A stretch of DNA of 64,000 nucleotides from Tigriopus japonicus (GCA_010645155.1 JAAGOF010000323.1:937845-1001844); one strand, 5' to 3'; shown: positions 25,151-40,650, counted from the stretch's first letter. Numbers and translations are program-made. Notes: generated by a model not told the origin, from the letters alone.

Positions 25151-25763
25151 CCTATTTCTCATCATTATTGGAACAGTGCTACAAGATAAATAAATAAGTA
25201 GTTTTCAGGTAATTTCTTCTCAAATTTCTTGCAAAATTCTTCTGTAGGGCCGGTTTGGATTTGGAAGCTGAAGTTTGTGTCCTCGCGAGAGAAGTACTTT
25301 GGCTGAGGATGTAGATTTGAGGGAACCAAACCAAGGGCGTCTGAGAACTCAGCCGTCAGGTTGGTCATATTGACTGCAGCGTGACCAGGTTAGAGTTTAA
25401 ACCGCAAATTGAATCTATTTTCGAACCGAAAGATACTTGGTAACTTTTATTATAGCCTCTTTTGGCTGCTTTGTTGGACGGAAGACGGAATTGTGCCATC
25501 TTAAAAAAAGAATTTGCCGTCTTTAGTATTTGTACATTTATGAAGTAAGCAATGAAGTAAGCATTCTGGAGAAAGCTTCATAACTACAAAACTACAACCA
25601 GTTTCTGTAGGTTTTTTTTACAAAGAGGTAAATTTAATAAAGGAGGAATAATCATAATAAATACATATTAAACATTCCGTCATTTTTCCGAAAAAAATAA
25701 GGATACCATGGAAAATTATCAAGATTGGTTTCATCTTTTTTTGAGAATATTCAGCTTGGATTT

Positions 25764-25939
25764 CAGACCTGTTCAAGATAGTATTTTCCGCAAAGTATCT
25801 AAAAAAAGATAGTTTAAGATACTTCTCAAAAAATGTATCTAGATAAAGATACCTCAAGATACTTTTCTGAAGAAGTATCTAGATATAGATAAACTATCTT
25901 TTATCTTTTATCTAGAAAACATAATTGAACAGGTCTGTC
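25764..25939. mobile_element. MITE-like element with perfect 13-bp terminal inverted repeats
   Basis: CAGACCTGTTCAA (25764-25776) faces its exact reverse complement TTGAACAGGTCTG (25925-25937). GGATTT occurs immediately left of the element (25758-25763) and again two bases past the right repeat (25940-25945), so it may be a target-site duplication. The interior of about 150 bp is built from short inverted and direct AGATAC/GTATCT motifs and has no coding potential. This fits a non-autonomous DNA transposon; the superfamily is unassigned. Confidence 0.7.
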
Positions 25940-26649
25940 GGATTTATACAAATATAGCAAAAAATTTCGAAAAAACAACTTTAAACAAGTTCTCCGGCCT
26001 GGCCATACTAGTTATATGTCACTTGATTGCACTTGAGCGAAGGCAAAAGCACGAACAACACGACTCGACCAGACTGGCGCTCGTTCCGTCATAAGGGAAC
26101 AGATTCACGGACTGTTCCTCAAGGATGAGTGGAATCCAACGTCAGGGTGGCCAAATCTTTTGCATTGTAAAAGGATGGGTTCCAGTCAGTGGTAAAAGAT
26201 GACGCTTAAGCACGACAAATTTGAGGGATCGACGGATATAACTGTTCATTGTCCAACGGGAAAGGAAAGAATGTCTGTTTAATACAATGTCGCCACCTAG
26301 TACTTTTTCACACTATTTTGATTACCATTGTTCCATGTCTTGGCAATTTTTTGCGCTATTTGCAAGGGGTTAGCACCGACACTTTTTGGGAGGCATTATT
26401 TTTCTAATATTGTTAAAAAACATTTATTTCTTTTTTGGGGAGGGGAGGCGGGGTTGGCTACTATGGCAGTTGATTTGAATGAAGTGTCCCTCACAAGAAA
26501 AAAAATCGAAGGAATTTTAATCCTGCTTGAGGTTATGAGGTTCAGAAAGTTGAGAAGAACGTGAGAGCTAATGAAAAAAATTACTAGAAGAAATAATCTT
26601 TAAACTCCAGAAACTTTTGAGTTGTTAAAGCAATCCTGCACACTTATTT

Positions 26650-27722
26650 ACATTTGGTTGATCAGTTAACGTGAGACCTTCTATCAAGTGTAGAGAGAAC
26701 CCGTCCCCGATTCAAGTGGAAAAAGGGTGTTTTCTCTGAAACTGAAAATGTATTTGACAACTGGACCCGTGTCATGGAACAATCATGTGAAAAAGGCTCA
26801 GCTTATTGTTGGATGGGTTGCTTAATTGTTCCAAACAATCGTGATTCCACTGAGGACAACCTCACATGTGTGACTGCTACTCAAATTCCATATTTCACCG
26901 ATAACATGAACTCCTATTGTCATTGGGAATGTTCCAAGACTATCAAACTCAAACTAAATGTTCCAAACGAGGATTTATTTTGTCGAGGAGCCACAGATAT
27001 GCTTATGGGAGGCTTCGAGGCCTCAGGGAACAACGGATTTTGCATCATTCTCTTCATCCGCTATTGGACCTTGAACACTCGGTGGAAATTTGCGTGCGGA
27101 TGTTTGGTCACGATTTTTTGGGCTTTCGAGTTCAATTCATGATTGTTGTATTCCCTCTTATGCTCATACTCTTATGCTCGTGCTTGGTCAAGTCACATAT
27201 ATATCCATGTATATATAACCCTCGCTCAATATGAATAAAGCATTTAGTCATCACCACCATACCACTCCATGAACATACAATGATCAATCCTAGACGCTGT
27301 GTTTCTCGCAAAGTCCATGGAAAATTTTCGAAAGCTTTGCATGATCGGTGCTTCGCGATCGATCTTTTTTTGGGTTATCTAGCCCAAGATATATATGTCG
27401 TCACTCCTGACTTACTCCTTGGAATTGTTCTTGCCTTCTATTTTTTGTATCATCCTTGGGCATTTCGTTTTCAATATCCAAGAACCCGTGACCGAGTCCA
27501 TCGACCTATGTTGAACCACTCAAGAAGTTCATCTCTCACTATCCCTGTATCAATCAATCAATCAAAAAAGCGTTGCTCAAGTTCCAAACCTTCCATATCA
27601 AAATTGACTGACTGCCCTAATTCCTCTACGTTTCAGACATTTCTTGTCCTGCGGTTAATAATGAGCGTTTATGAGGTAACCAAATGCATAAATAGTACTC
27701 TAGTTGCAATAGTTGCACTATA
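26650..27722 (+). pseudogene. Inverted partial copy of the nested dioxygenase-CTR gene
   Basis: Copy in opposite orientation of the 3' half of the gene at 10716-12374, from about the codons for residue 290 through the stop. It continues past the stop through the attractin intron end, the exon-9 splice acceptor (TTTCAG) and the first bases of exon 9. It was therefore made at the DNA level, not from mRNA. The dioxygenase domain is missing. The frame is open from 26774 through the first membrane helix, then breaks at TAG/TGA-type stops near 27140. About 141 bp of unrelated DNA, bounded by ATGAT (27139 and 27280), is inserted between the first helix and the RRR loop. Further shifts affect the later helices. 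Two linker Cys are replaced by Arg and Tyr. A partial transcript of the intact linker-helix part cannot be excluded. Confidence 0.88.
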
Positions 27723-28139
27723 GTACTGCATATTGTAATTCATGTGTTTGAACGATTTTTTTTACACTTTTAAGTAATTGAAAAGCTATTAGTTACGATA
27801 CACCATCATTTCAAAAAAAGAATGGACAAAATACCAAAAAAATTGAAGTAAAAAAATTCAGCAGCTTTCACATGTCCATAAAAATGCCGCAGAAACGCCA
27901 TTTCTACCCCGACCCTCATATTCTTTGCACCTCTGAATTTGTACTTTTGGATAGGGAAAGATTTAGCTCATCGAACAAAACCCTGGGAAAAAGACCCCAT
28001 CAAAGTTGGATTTGGATAGTTAGAATGAAAATTAAGGATACATTTATTGTATAAACCATGATGTTCTTCCATTTTTAGGATGAGCTTGAAAATTCTTGAG
28101 TGTGCGTATAATTTTTATTTGAATAAAAAATCTAAACAA

Positions 28140-28243
28140 TTGTGTTTGAAATGAATTGTGGGCCCACAAACCTTCGAGCATCTGTTTAGTGGGCCCAAGA
28201 TAAATTTGATGGGCCGTGACTCAAAATAGGTTGCCGACCCCTG
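28140..28243 (+). mobile_element. hAT transposon terminal fragment
   Basis: The segment ends with GGTTGCCGACCCCTG at 28229-28243, the reverse complement of the CAGGGGTCGGCAACC terminus characteristic of many hAT elements. It is preceded by the typical GGGCCGTGACTCAAAATA and repeated GGGCCC-containing sequence. No matching opposite terminus is visible in the window, so this is a truncated or solo end. The 8-bp target duplication cannot be confirmed without the other end. Confidence 0.75.
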
Positions 28244-28594
28244 ATGTAGCAGAACCAAATAGATGGGTTTATGCAAGGATCACTAAATACCTTAATAAAA
28301 TGTCTTACGATTTCCTTGGTTTATGCAATAATTGGCTGGGAGGCAGGGTGGGCATTTTTCGATATAGAGAGAGTTTTGGACACCTACCGTATGTGTCCAA
28401 AAGTGTCCAAAAGTCCAACAAACGTAAAAGAATGGTATCCAAAGCAGACAAAAACACTTGAACTGCAAAATTGAATGTAAATGAATGAATGGTTTTATAA
28501 TTAATCAATAGTAGTTCTAATATTGAAGACGTTACTTGGCAAAATAAACCATACATATTATGATTACTTCAATCTTTGGCCAAGAGGTAATACA

Positions 28595-28912
28595 CTCTTC
28601 TTTTTGGACACTTTTGGACACTCTTCTTTTTGAACACTTTTCGATAATTTTCTTTTTGGACACTTTTGGACACTCTTCTTTTTGGACACTTTTGGACACT
28701 CTTCTTTTTGGACACTTTTGGACACTCTTCTTTTTGGACACTTTTGGACACTCTTCTTTTTGGACACTTTTGGACACCCTTCTTTTTGGACACTTTTGAC
28801 ACTCTTCTTTTTGGACACTTTTGGACACTCTTACTTTTGGACACTTTTGGACACTCTTCGTTTTGGACACTTTTGGACACTGTTCTTTTTGGACACTTTT
28901 GGACCCAATGCC
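28595..28912. repeat. 26-bp minisatellite, about 12 units
   Basis: Units of the form CTTTTTGGACACTTTTGGACACTCTT repeat about twelve times, described here as two ten-base halves around TTTGGACAC. One unit (28782-28806) is a base short and the second is diverged. Because 26 is not a multiple of 3, all frames cycle every three units and stay open on both strands, producing false proteins rich in FWTLLDT or KSVQKCPK. An inverted stretch of the same motif (GTGTCCAAAAGTGTCC) lies at 28394-28409, about 190 bp upstream, so the region could form a stem. Confidence 0.95.
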
Positions 28913-31216
28913 TTTTGAACATTGAACATGGGTGGACAAGATGTCCATAAATCAAATGCCCATCCTGCTGGAAGGTCATATTACAAAATAGTTGGATGTA
29001 ACAATAACAATAATACATGCTCCAAAATTTGTACCCTCACACAAAATTTTGAACTTCTCAGTACCCATTGGACGGGAAGGAACAGAAATTTTGTGACACA
29101 CCTTTAAGTATTGACTTAAAGGTTGTACAAAAGTTCCTTGCTAGTGGTGCTTAATTTTTTTACAGACTCGAAGCATGAACATAATTGTTGTTTTAATAAC
29201 GAAAAAGAATATTGCTCTCTTTCAAAACTTCTGGAATTTTAGACCTCTTCAATCTTCACAGAAGCTTAGTTTGAGAATTGCTGTCCTCGGCACTTTCATT
29301 CTGGATGACAATCGAAAAAGAGAGAAAAACAATGAGTGGATTTAAAGCTTAAGATATTAGAACCAATGTGGTCAAAAATTTGAGAGAAAGAGTATTGTAT
29401 TGGATTGTATTTTAGAGATATTTTGTGCATTTGAAGAGATTAGTAGATAATGATTTGAGATCTCAACTATCATATCAGTTTAATGAACTAAATAAGAAAG
29501 GACCAAGGATTTGCCGTTCAATGTGTGAGGTCCCAAATACCTGAAAGCTTTAGAACTTCAATTAAAATCAAGCTCCAATATGCACACACTGCAATTATAG
29601 AATTTGTCATAACTATGGATTGCTAGTCTTGATAAAGGAAGAGAAACATCAAGTGTTTCTAGTGCAATGAGTCTCCCTTTCATGTTTCATGTAGACTTTT
29701 CAAATTTGATTCACAGCAACAGACAAAAAAAAAATGAAAATATATGTCTGAAGACTAGATGAGTCGTTTCAAAATCTGTGCTAAATATTCCCATTATTTC
29801 TGTTCTAAAACTAACATTTTAAACTCACATTCACAGGTTACATCAAAATAGCTCAAAAATGCACAAAATATCACTTGAAATACATTTTTTTCTGTGTTTT
29901 TTCTGTTTTTTCTTCCCATAATTTGTGTTAAAACTCACATTTCAGACTTTGGCCTTTGGAAACTTTGACAAAAAACAAGTCCGTTGATGACTGATTTTTT
30001 TCACATTACTTGTTTGCTACGCATTGTTTATTTAGCCTTTGAAATTCAAAATATTATTAAAGTAAAGCAACAGTAAAGATTTTTGAAAAGCATTATAGTA
30101 AAAACTAACTTTAAAAAATTGAATTGAATAATAATATTACATTTTTTCCAGTTAAAGAAAGACCAGAGAAAGTAACACAAAAAAAACACGTCAGTAATAT
30201 AGAGAGTACAATGCTGCTAGGGTGAATTGGTGGGTGAATTTGAAAAGTTGGTTGGTTTAGTAGAGGATTTGTTTCTCTTGGCTGTTTTGTGCGGGAAAAA
30301 CGATCGATTTTGATGTTCATGGACACTTTTTTGATTTAATCGGAATTGGGGGAACCCACGAGTTCGACATTCTGACAGTTTTCGGAATGTTAGATAAAAT
30401 TGGCTCACGCAACCTCCAAAGCAAGAGTTTAGAAAAAATAGCCAAGACTTTGCGGCCAAGGAGGTTACTTTTCACTCCACCTAGTAAAACATAATGTTTG
30501 GTTTCTTACAAACCTTAAATTCTTCAAGAAATCACTTTTTATAATTGGCATCAAAAATTGGTACTGCATGGCTGCCAATTTTTGTTTTCTCTCATTTATT
30601 TATTTCACAAAAAGTGCATTAGAAATTTTCGAAAGCAAAGTTTGTAATTAGTTGGGGCAAGTAGTAGAAAAATATATTTTGTATCAATTTCAGTAAAATT
30701 AAAGTCAAAATATAGATTCAAATATTCACTAATGAGCATGATAGCCGCTGCAGTCCCTTTTTGTATTTGAAAGAGTTGCATTTTTCTAGCATTTTCCATT
30801 TCCAAAATTGCATTTTTTAGCATTGATTTGACTTTAGCTAGTAGCATCGTCGCTTCAAAAAAAAAGTTGCCCACTCTGCATAAAGCCCTATTGAGCATTT
30901 CATTCAGTTCCTTATCTCAATTTTGACTGAAGTATTTTTTTCTGACTTAAATATTCGAAGCCATATTATTTTTTCATTGAAACAACCAAAATATTTTAAA
31001 AATCGAGGAAAAGCGGAGAAATATATTTTTTAAATATTTTACATTAAAAATATTTCCGGACGCTACTGATTAAGGCAAAGAAGAAGTAAGGCGGATTCAT
31101 TTCTTCGAATTTTATTATCATTCGAGTTTTAACCAACGTGATGCAAAAAGTAATTGTATGTATTTGTTGGTTGCAGGAAGCTCGAGTTTAAAATATGAGA
31201 TCAACCGCTTGTTTAT
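28913..31216. other. AT-rich intergenic DNA, nothing recognised
   Basis: About 2.3 kb of AT-rich sequence with homopolymer runs. Short frames exist on both strands, but none has a recognisable domain or plausible splice partners. Confidence 0.6.
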
Positions 31217-32520
31217 TTATTGTTTCATTACAAATGCATCCAAATCATTATTAGGCCCCAAGGGATTCAGGAATTCAGCATCGTCTTCGGACACCTCATT
31301 TTCATTATCGTTTTCCTCCTCTGGGTCCTCTTCCTTTTCGTCATAGGGATTGGTAACATTTTCGGCCACTTCGTTACAAAGAAAAGGATTCTTCCGGATA
31401 CTGGCACGTACCAATCTTTCCCTTCCTCGTCGAGTTATGGTGTCATTGCGTTTTAAGGCCCCCATTCCTTGTTCCTTTTGACATCGCCTCTTTGAATCTT
31501 CACATTGGAATAATCGAGCATCGGGATGCACGAGCAATTTAATTACGAACTTTAATCCACCATAATCTTGGACCTTTACCACGGACGATGAATCCAGGTC
31601 ACAAAGATCCGAAAATCAAAACCTCCTCGTCCACTTCAATTGAGCAGACAAATGGCAATTGTAAAGTCATCTTTTAATAGGTATCTATGGACCCGATGAA
31701 GAGCGGTTTTGTCATTAAAATCAGTCATGACCAAATTAGTGCATTCAACAAGAACCGATTGGGTACGTTAGTCACATGACAGCAACCTTCAACCTTGTCC
31801 AGAAAACTTAAAGTCATTCCGTTTGGATTTTTCTCACGGCACATAACCTTCAGATACTACATTCGGAGTGTCCGATCCATTTTCTTCCAATGCCCATGCT
31901 CATGGGACTACCCTTAAAATACTGGTCTGTCCCAAATAGATCAAGATTTTCCTCCGTTCTGTGATCATGTGGCACAACGGGCACAACAGATCCATCTCGA
32001 ACTCGAGAAATAAAATATCTTTGGCCGTGTCGATGAATTGCTTGTAGTTCTGAAACACTGCATTTCTCGCGGTTACGACACTTGTCTTCCGATCAAGTAT
32101 GGATCACAGATCATAAATGGACGTTATATGATTTTGGGCTGTTGAATGGATGCTCTTCTTTTGTCATTAAATTCCGGGTCTGCCTATACGAGAGGCCGAA
32201 ACGGGCACATACAAATAACCTTGTGTTCTTTGATCCATTCTTGTGGACATAGAAATATGCATGCACCTTCAAGAGTAATTTCTTTCCATGTTGAAAAGCT
32301 CGCAAATTAGGAGCCGAAGTTCTGGAATGACGTGCATTATCAAAATTGTGCTAGAATATGATCTAAAAAAGTATACATATGTCCCGATGAGCGTTTGTTA
32401 TTGTGGGATAAACGGGGCTCATTGAAAAGGTGACTCCCGAAATCTACCGCGTTTATTTGACCGATCGTGAAAATAACGACGAATCCAAGCGAAGAAGTAA
32501 TGGGGCACGGCTTATATTTC
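31217..32520 (-). pseudogene. Decayed protein-coding remnant of unknown family
   Basis: On the minus strand, protein-like stretches follow one another but change frame. One at about 32305-32111 includes KVHAYFYVHKNGSK and ends at a stop. Another at about 32090-31925 includes a CPLCH motif and can be read in two frames. A third, at 31582-31217, ends in a run of about 24 acidic residues and a stop. Stops and shifts separate them, so this is either a pseudogene, an old mobile-element gene, or a gene whose introns I misread. I do not recognise the family. It ends just downstream of RPS23. Confidence 0.4.
32452..32457 (-). other. Poly(A) signal of RPS23
   Basis: AATAAA on the minus strand about 80 bp after the RPS23 stop codon, at the expected distance for 3'-end formation of a compact ribosomal protein gene. 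Confidence 0.6.
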
Positions 32521-32537
32521 ATAGGAAACGTTAGTAC

Positions 32538-33544
<1,007 letters not shown>

Positions 33545-34606
33545 CTTGCGATTCAAAGGCTCTTAACGAATCCCTTAAATGGTGAGGCGTGTGCACAGCG
33601 ATAGATTCCGCCGGAAAAGGAAGATCGTAAATATCAGCTGATTGTAATGCGAAAGAAAATGCGCAAAAATAAACATTGCCAAAAAAATATGCTTTACTCA
33701 TTCTTTTTAATATAGTAAAGAGGCGCTATTTCAAAAAAGCAAGGTTAGGAATTAAAACTCAAACATGAACGATCTAAAAAATGAGAATTTTTCTTTCGCC
33801 TGTTTTCACGCAACCTATTTTGTTATTTAACCTTTTGGGCCAACATTAAAAAACTTTTATCCAAACACCCTTATCGTTTATCTTTCAAAGAAGCATGACC
33901 CACCTTAGGGAACGCGCAATTTAGAGGTCGACCAACGGGTTTTAGCCGCATAATCAGGTAGAAGGTAAATATCATGACGTGTTGACAAAAATCCCTTTTC
34001 TTCACAGGATGAGCAACCTGAAATGCAATTTCTGGATTTTGTTTGTGTTAAAGCGTCATTTGACTTTTGACAAAAGTGAAATTAAGCGAGAAAACCGCCA
34101 ATAACAGAAACCAGGAAAGTTGAATTCAAAACTTAAGTCGTTGTTGAGATGATAGTGCTCTAATTAGAGCACTAGTTGAGATATCCTTAGAATACTTCAA
34201 AATCAAGCGTAATTCTGAATCGAGATTGTCAAGTTGGGTTGAAGTTGAGCTTTTTTTTCTCTGGGATTCCTAGAAAAAAAAGTCAAATTACTTTTTGTAG
34301 GGGATGGTTACGCAAAGTTCGCTTTGGTTTGTGGGTTCAATTTTAATATCTAATAAAAAATTGTCCCCCAATGGTGCTAAAAATCATGGGAATTTATTGA
34401 GATCAAGATTATCAATAGAATGGGGCTTTATTGATTATTAAACATGGTCACTCATCATTCTAAATGTGCCATTCTTTCATTTTTTCAAATCCCGCTTCAA
34501 TAATCATGAAATAACGGAGGCTTTGTCTTACATAAGATTACAAAAATTGCATTAAAATTCACTTTTGTTGAGTTATTTTGATTTGATTATCAAACGTTGA
34601 TTGTTT
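33545..34606. other. Divergent intergenic region between RPS23 and FDXR
   Basis: Both genes start outward from this segment of about 1.06 kb, so it must contain both promoters. No TATA box in a good position is evident for either. A 20-bp perfect palindrome inside it is listed separately. Confidence 0.6.
34154..34173. promoter_or_regulatory. 20-bp perfect palindrome with TAATTA core
   Basis: AGTGCTCTAATTAGAGCACT reads the same on both strands. It lies about 430-490 bp upstream of the FDXR start in the shared upstream region. The TAATTA core is a generic homeodomain site; a dimeric factor site is possible but untested. Confidence 0.4.
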
Positions 34607-34660
34607 ATGATTGGTTATCCTAGTCTTCATCAACAAAGATTTTTTCACATTTGCTCCAGC

Positions 34661-36106
34661 ATGTTCCGCTCATTTCTCGGTCTGCGATTGAGATCTCAGG
34701 CTCACCACTACGCCCTTCTTTCACGTTCCTATTCATCTTCTCCTCGTATTTGTGTGGTGGGATCGGGTCCAGCGGGTTTTTACACCACTCAGCATTTACT
34801 CAGTCATGGTCCACCTCAATTACGAGTGGATCTTTTGGAGCGATTGCCCGTTCCATTCGGTTTAGTCCGATTTGGCGTGGCTCCCGATCATCCCGAGGTA
34901 AAAAATGTGGACCATACCTTCACTAAAATTGCCAAAAACCCAAGGGTCAAGTTCTATGGGAATATCAATGTGGGTGTGGACGTGAAAGTCCGTGAGTTGC
35001 GCCAACTCTATGATATTGTCATATTGGCTTATGGTGCGGCTCAAGATCGAAAATTGGAAGTACCCGGCGAAGACCTCTCCAATGTGGTGTCAGCCCGAAG
35101 TTTTGTCGGGTTCTATAACGGGCTCCCCGAGGATTCGGGTCTAAAATTGAATTTGGACGTGGAAAATGCGGCTGTGATTGGTATTGGAAATGTGGCCTTA
35201 GATGTGGCTCGAGTCTTGCTTTCCCCGATTGATACCCTCAGAAAAACGGATATCACCGAAGCGGCTTTAGCTCAATTGGCGACTAGTCGGATAAAACGAG
35301 TGTTTGTGATTGGACGACGTGGGCCCTTACAAGTGTCCTTTACCATCAAAGAGCTCCGAGAAATGGTGAACCTCGAAGGATGCATACCCAAACTAAACCC
35401 GGATGATTTTCGGCCCATTCAGAGCATTGCTTCATCGTTGAAAAGACCTCGGAAGCGATTAACCGAGCTGATGGTGAAAACCGCCTTAGAACCTCCTAGT
35501 GAAAAACAACTCAAACTTTGGGGAAATGCTCAAAAGTCTTGGGAACTTCGATTATTACGTAGTCCTTTAGCCATATTGGGTCAAGATTCTCAAGTGTCAG
35601 CTCTTCAATTGGGTGTGAATCGGTTGGAGGGTCCTAATCTCACTGAAGACCAAAAGGTCGTGTCAACGGGTGAAACTGAAACTCTCGAGTGTGGTCTTGT
35701 TCTCCGAAGCATCGGTTACAAAAGTGTCAAAGTCGAGGACGGGATTCCGTTTGATGAGAAACGAGGAATTATTCCCAATACGAACGGCAAAGTTCGCGAT
35801 GAAATGGGACTTTATTGTTCAGGTTGGTTGGCCACGGGTCCCAAAGGAGTGATAGTGGACACCATGAATGAGTCCTTCCGTGTTGGTGCTCAAATCTTGG
35901 AGGACCTTCAACACGGAAATATCCCAGTAAGTGAAAATAGGACAGAAGAACTAAAGGCCGTTCTTGACCAACGGCAAGTGAAAGTGGTGGACTTTGTGGA
36001 TTGGGAAAAAATCGACGAGACTGAAAAGAAATGGGGTGCTTCTAAGGGAAAACCACGAGAGAAAATCACGGAAGTTCAGTCACTAATATCTACGGTAGAG
36101 CGGTAG
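34661..36106 (+). CDS. FDXR: NADPH:adrenodoxin oxidoreductase, mitochondrial
   Basis: FAD flavoenzyme of the mitochondrial matrix that passes electrons from NADPH to ferredoxin for Fe-S cluster and steroid/ecdysteroid P450 chemistry. Numbered from the ATG at 34661, the first 27 residues (MFRSFLGLRLRS..., basic and Ser-rich, no acids) form a mitochondrial targeting peptide. GSGPAG (34-39) is the FAD Rossmann motif. The family block FGVAPDHPEVKNV follows, then the NADP-binding GIGNVALDVARVLL with GxGxxA, then GWLATGPKGVI near the C-terminus. The length of 481 residues matches human FDXR (491). An in-frame ATG at 34607 would add 18 residues; I prefer 34661 for its targeting peptide. The gene is a single uninterrupted exon, whereas the vertebrate gene has many introns. 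No break is seen, so it looks functional. Confidence 0.96.
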   Translation: MFRSFLGLRLRSQAHHYALLSRSYSSSPRICVVGSGPAGFYTTQHLLSHGPPQLRVDLLERLPVPFGLVRFGVAPDHPEVKNVDHTFTKIAKNPRVKFYGNINVGVDVKVRELRQLYDIVILAYGAAQDRKLEVPGEDLSNVVSARSFVGFYNGLPEDSGLKLNLDVENAAVIGIGNVALDVARVLLSPIDTLRKTDITEAALAQLATSRIKRVFVIGRRGPLQVSFTIKELREMVNLEGCIPKLNPDDFRPIQSIASSLKRPRKRLTELMVKTALEPPSEKQLKLWGNAQKSWELRLLRSPLAILGQDSQVSALQLGVNRLEGPNLTEDQKVVSTGETETLECGLVLRSIGYKSVKVEDGIPFDEKRGIIPNTNGKVRDEMGLYCSGWLATGPKGVIVDTMNESFRVGAQILEDLQHGNIPVSENRTEELKAVLDQRQVKVVDFVDWEKIDETEKKWGASKGKPREKITEVQSLISTVER

Positions 36107-37238
36107 CAATGTTCATTGACTCTGATTGTTAGTGGTTTCATACTTATAAAACTAATCATTTTGGCATGTTATTCACAACTTACAAAAAATACATTATTGG
36201 TCAAAAATGAGAGAAGCCCCGTATTTCATCTTACTTTAAAGTAGATGCATGTTAAGCATAACTCGAGGAATTTCGCTTTTTCTTCCGTAACCCAAAAAGT
36301 GTCAAAATTCCTGGTATTTTTGCTCCGAAATATTGAGTGATGCTCGACATAAATCATTCGCACCGTCCAAGTTTGATAAAAAAATATTGACGACATGATC
36401 CGACCTACTTTAATATCAAGAAACACCATACTTTAAAGGTACATTTTGGTCGGCATTGTTGAATGGTGTTATCAAAAGTCCATCTCATGTCCAATTTTTC
36501 TGCATCAACCTTTGAAACTTAGTAGTTTACTGTCAATAAAACATACTCTTAGAAGAACGTAATAGTTAAAACTTTTATTTTTTTCAATGCGTCCTTGTTT
36601 TAGCAGGGTTCGTGGTCACTCATTATTGTTCAATAGGATGATGCCACAGAAGCATGTATTGATGCGCATCTGGCACAAAAATAGGAACAGCTTTCTAATG
36701 TTTCGTTCATTTTTAACACTGACGACGAGCACAAGTTTGATTGGTGTTGGGTAGGTAAGGAGGTCATTCTTCGCCAACAATCCGTTTATATCGAAGAACA
36801 ACAGCAAGTTAACATGTTTTTAGGCAAAGGACCGGAGCAGAAATGAAGATGTGTGTGTGTGATTCTTAACGGAAAAGGGGGTCATCTTGTTGACTCAAGA
36901 TCATGATAAAATAGATATTTTTCTTGGATTGCGACGATCTTTTAAGTTAAGAGAAATAGCAGGGGATTTGTACTTGATTCAAGAGCAAAACACATTCAAT
37001 GAAGAGATGATATCGGGTGGGTGGGTGTGTAGTTGGACCCGCAAAACGGGGCAACATTGCGAAGGGCATCACATGCACAATACAGACGAGAAACAATAAT
37101 GATAAGAATAATAATAGTAATAGTATTGTTGTTGTGGTTGAAGTCGATGATGTCTTCAGTTGAGATCTCCATTCATTTGTATCACTAGGGACGAGAGTAA
37201 GAGACAGAGAGGGCGGGTCATTGGGATCTTGTCATCAC
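36107..37238. other. Intergenic between FDXR and CtBP, tail to tail
   Basis: The two genes converge here, so only 3' UTRs and terminal signals are expected. AATAAA at 36535-36540 is the FDXR poly(A) candidate, about 430 bp past its stop. Nothing else is recognised. Confidence 0.6.
36535..36540 (+). other. Candidate FDXR poly(A) signal
   Basis: First good AATAAA on the plus strand after the FDXR stop codon. Confidence 0.45.

Positions 37239-40650
<3,412 letters not shown>

Larger units (their letters stand above)
23187..26649. other. Attractin upstream region and intergenic DNA
   Basis: The first few hundred bases upstream of the attractin ATG are GC-richer and include a CACT tandem at 23372-23397; the promoter is probably here, but I see no clear TATA box. 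The remainder is AT-rich and contains a 78-bp tandem duplication and a MITE-like element, listed separately. No coding region is supported. Confidence 0.55.

Noticed and set aside
28532..29018. Overlapping frames of 78-149 codons on both strands (KSVQKCPK-type and FWTLLDT-type repeats)
   Set aside because: They are generated by the 26-bp minisatellite, which stays open in every frame; there is no start context, splice site or domain.
34601..34606. FDXR start at 34601
   Set aside because: The codon is TTG; the first ATG is 34607, and 34661 gives a better mitochondrial targeting peptide.
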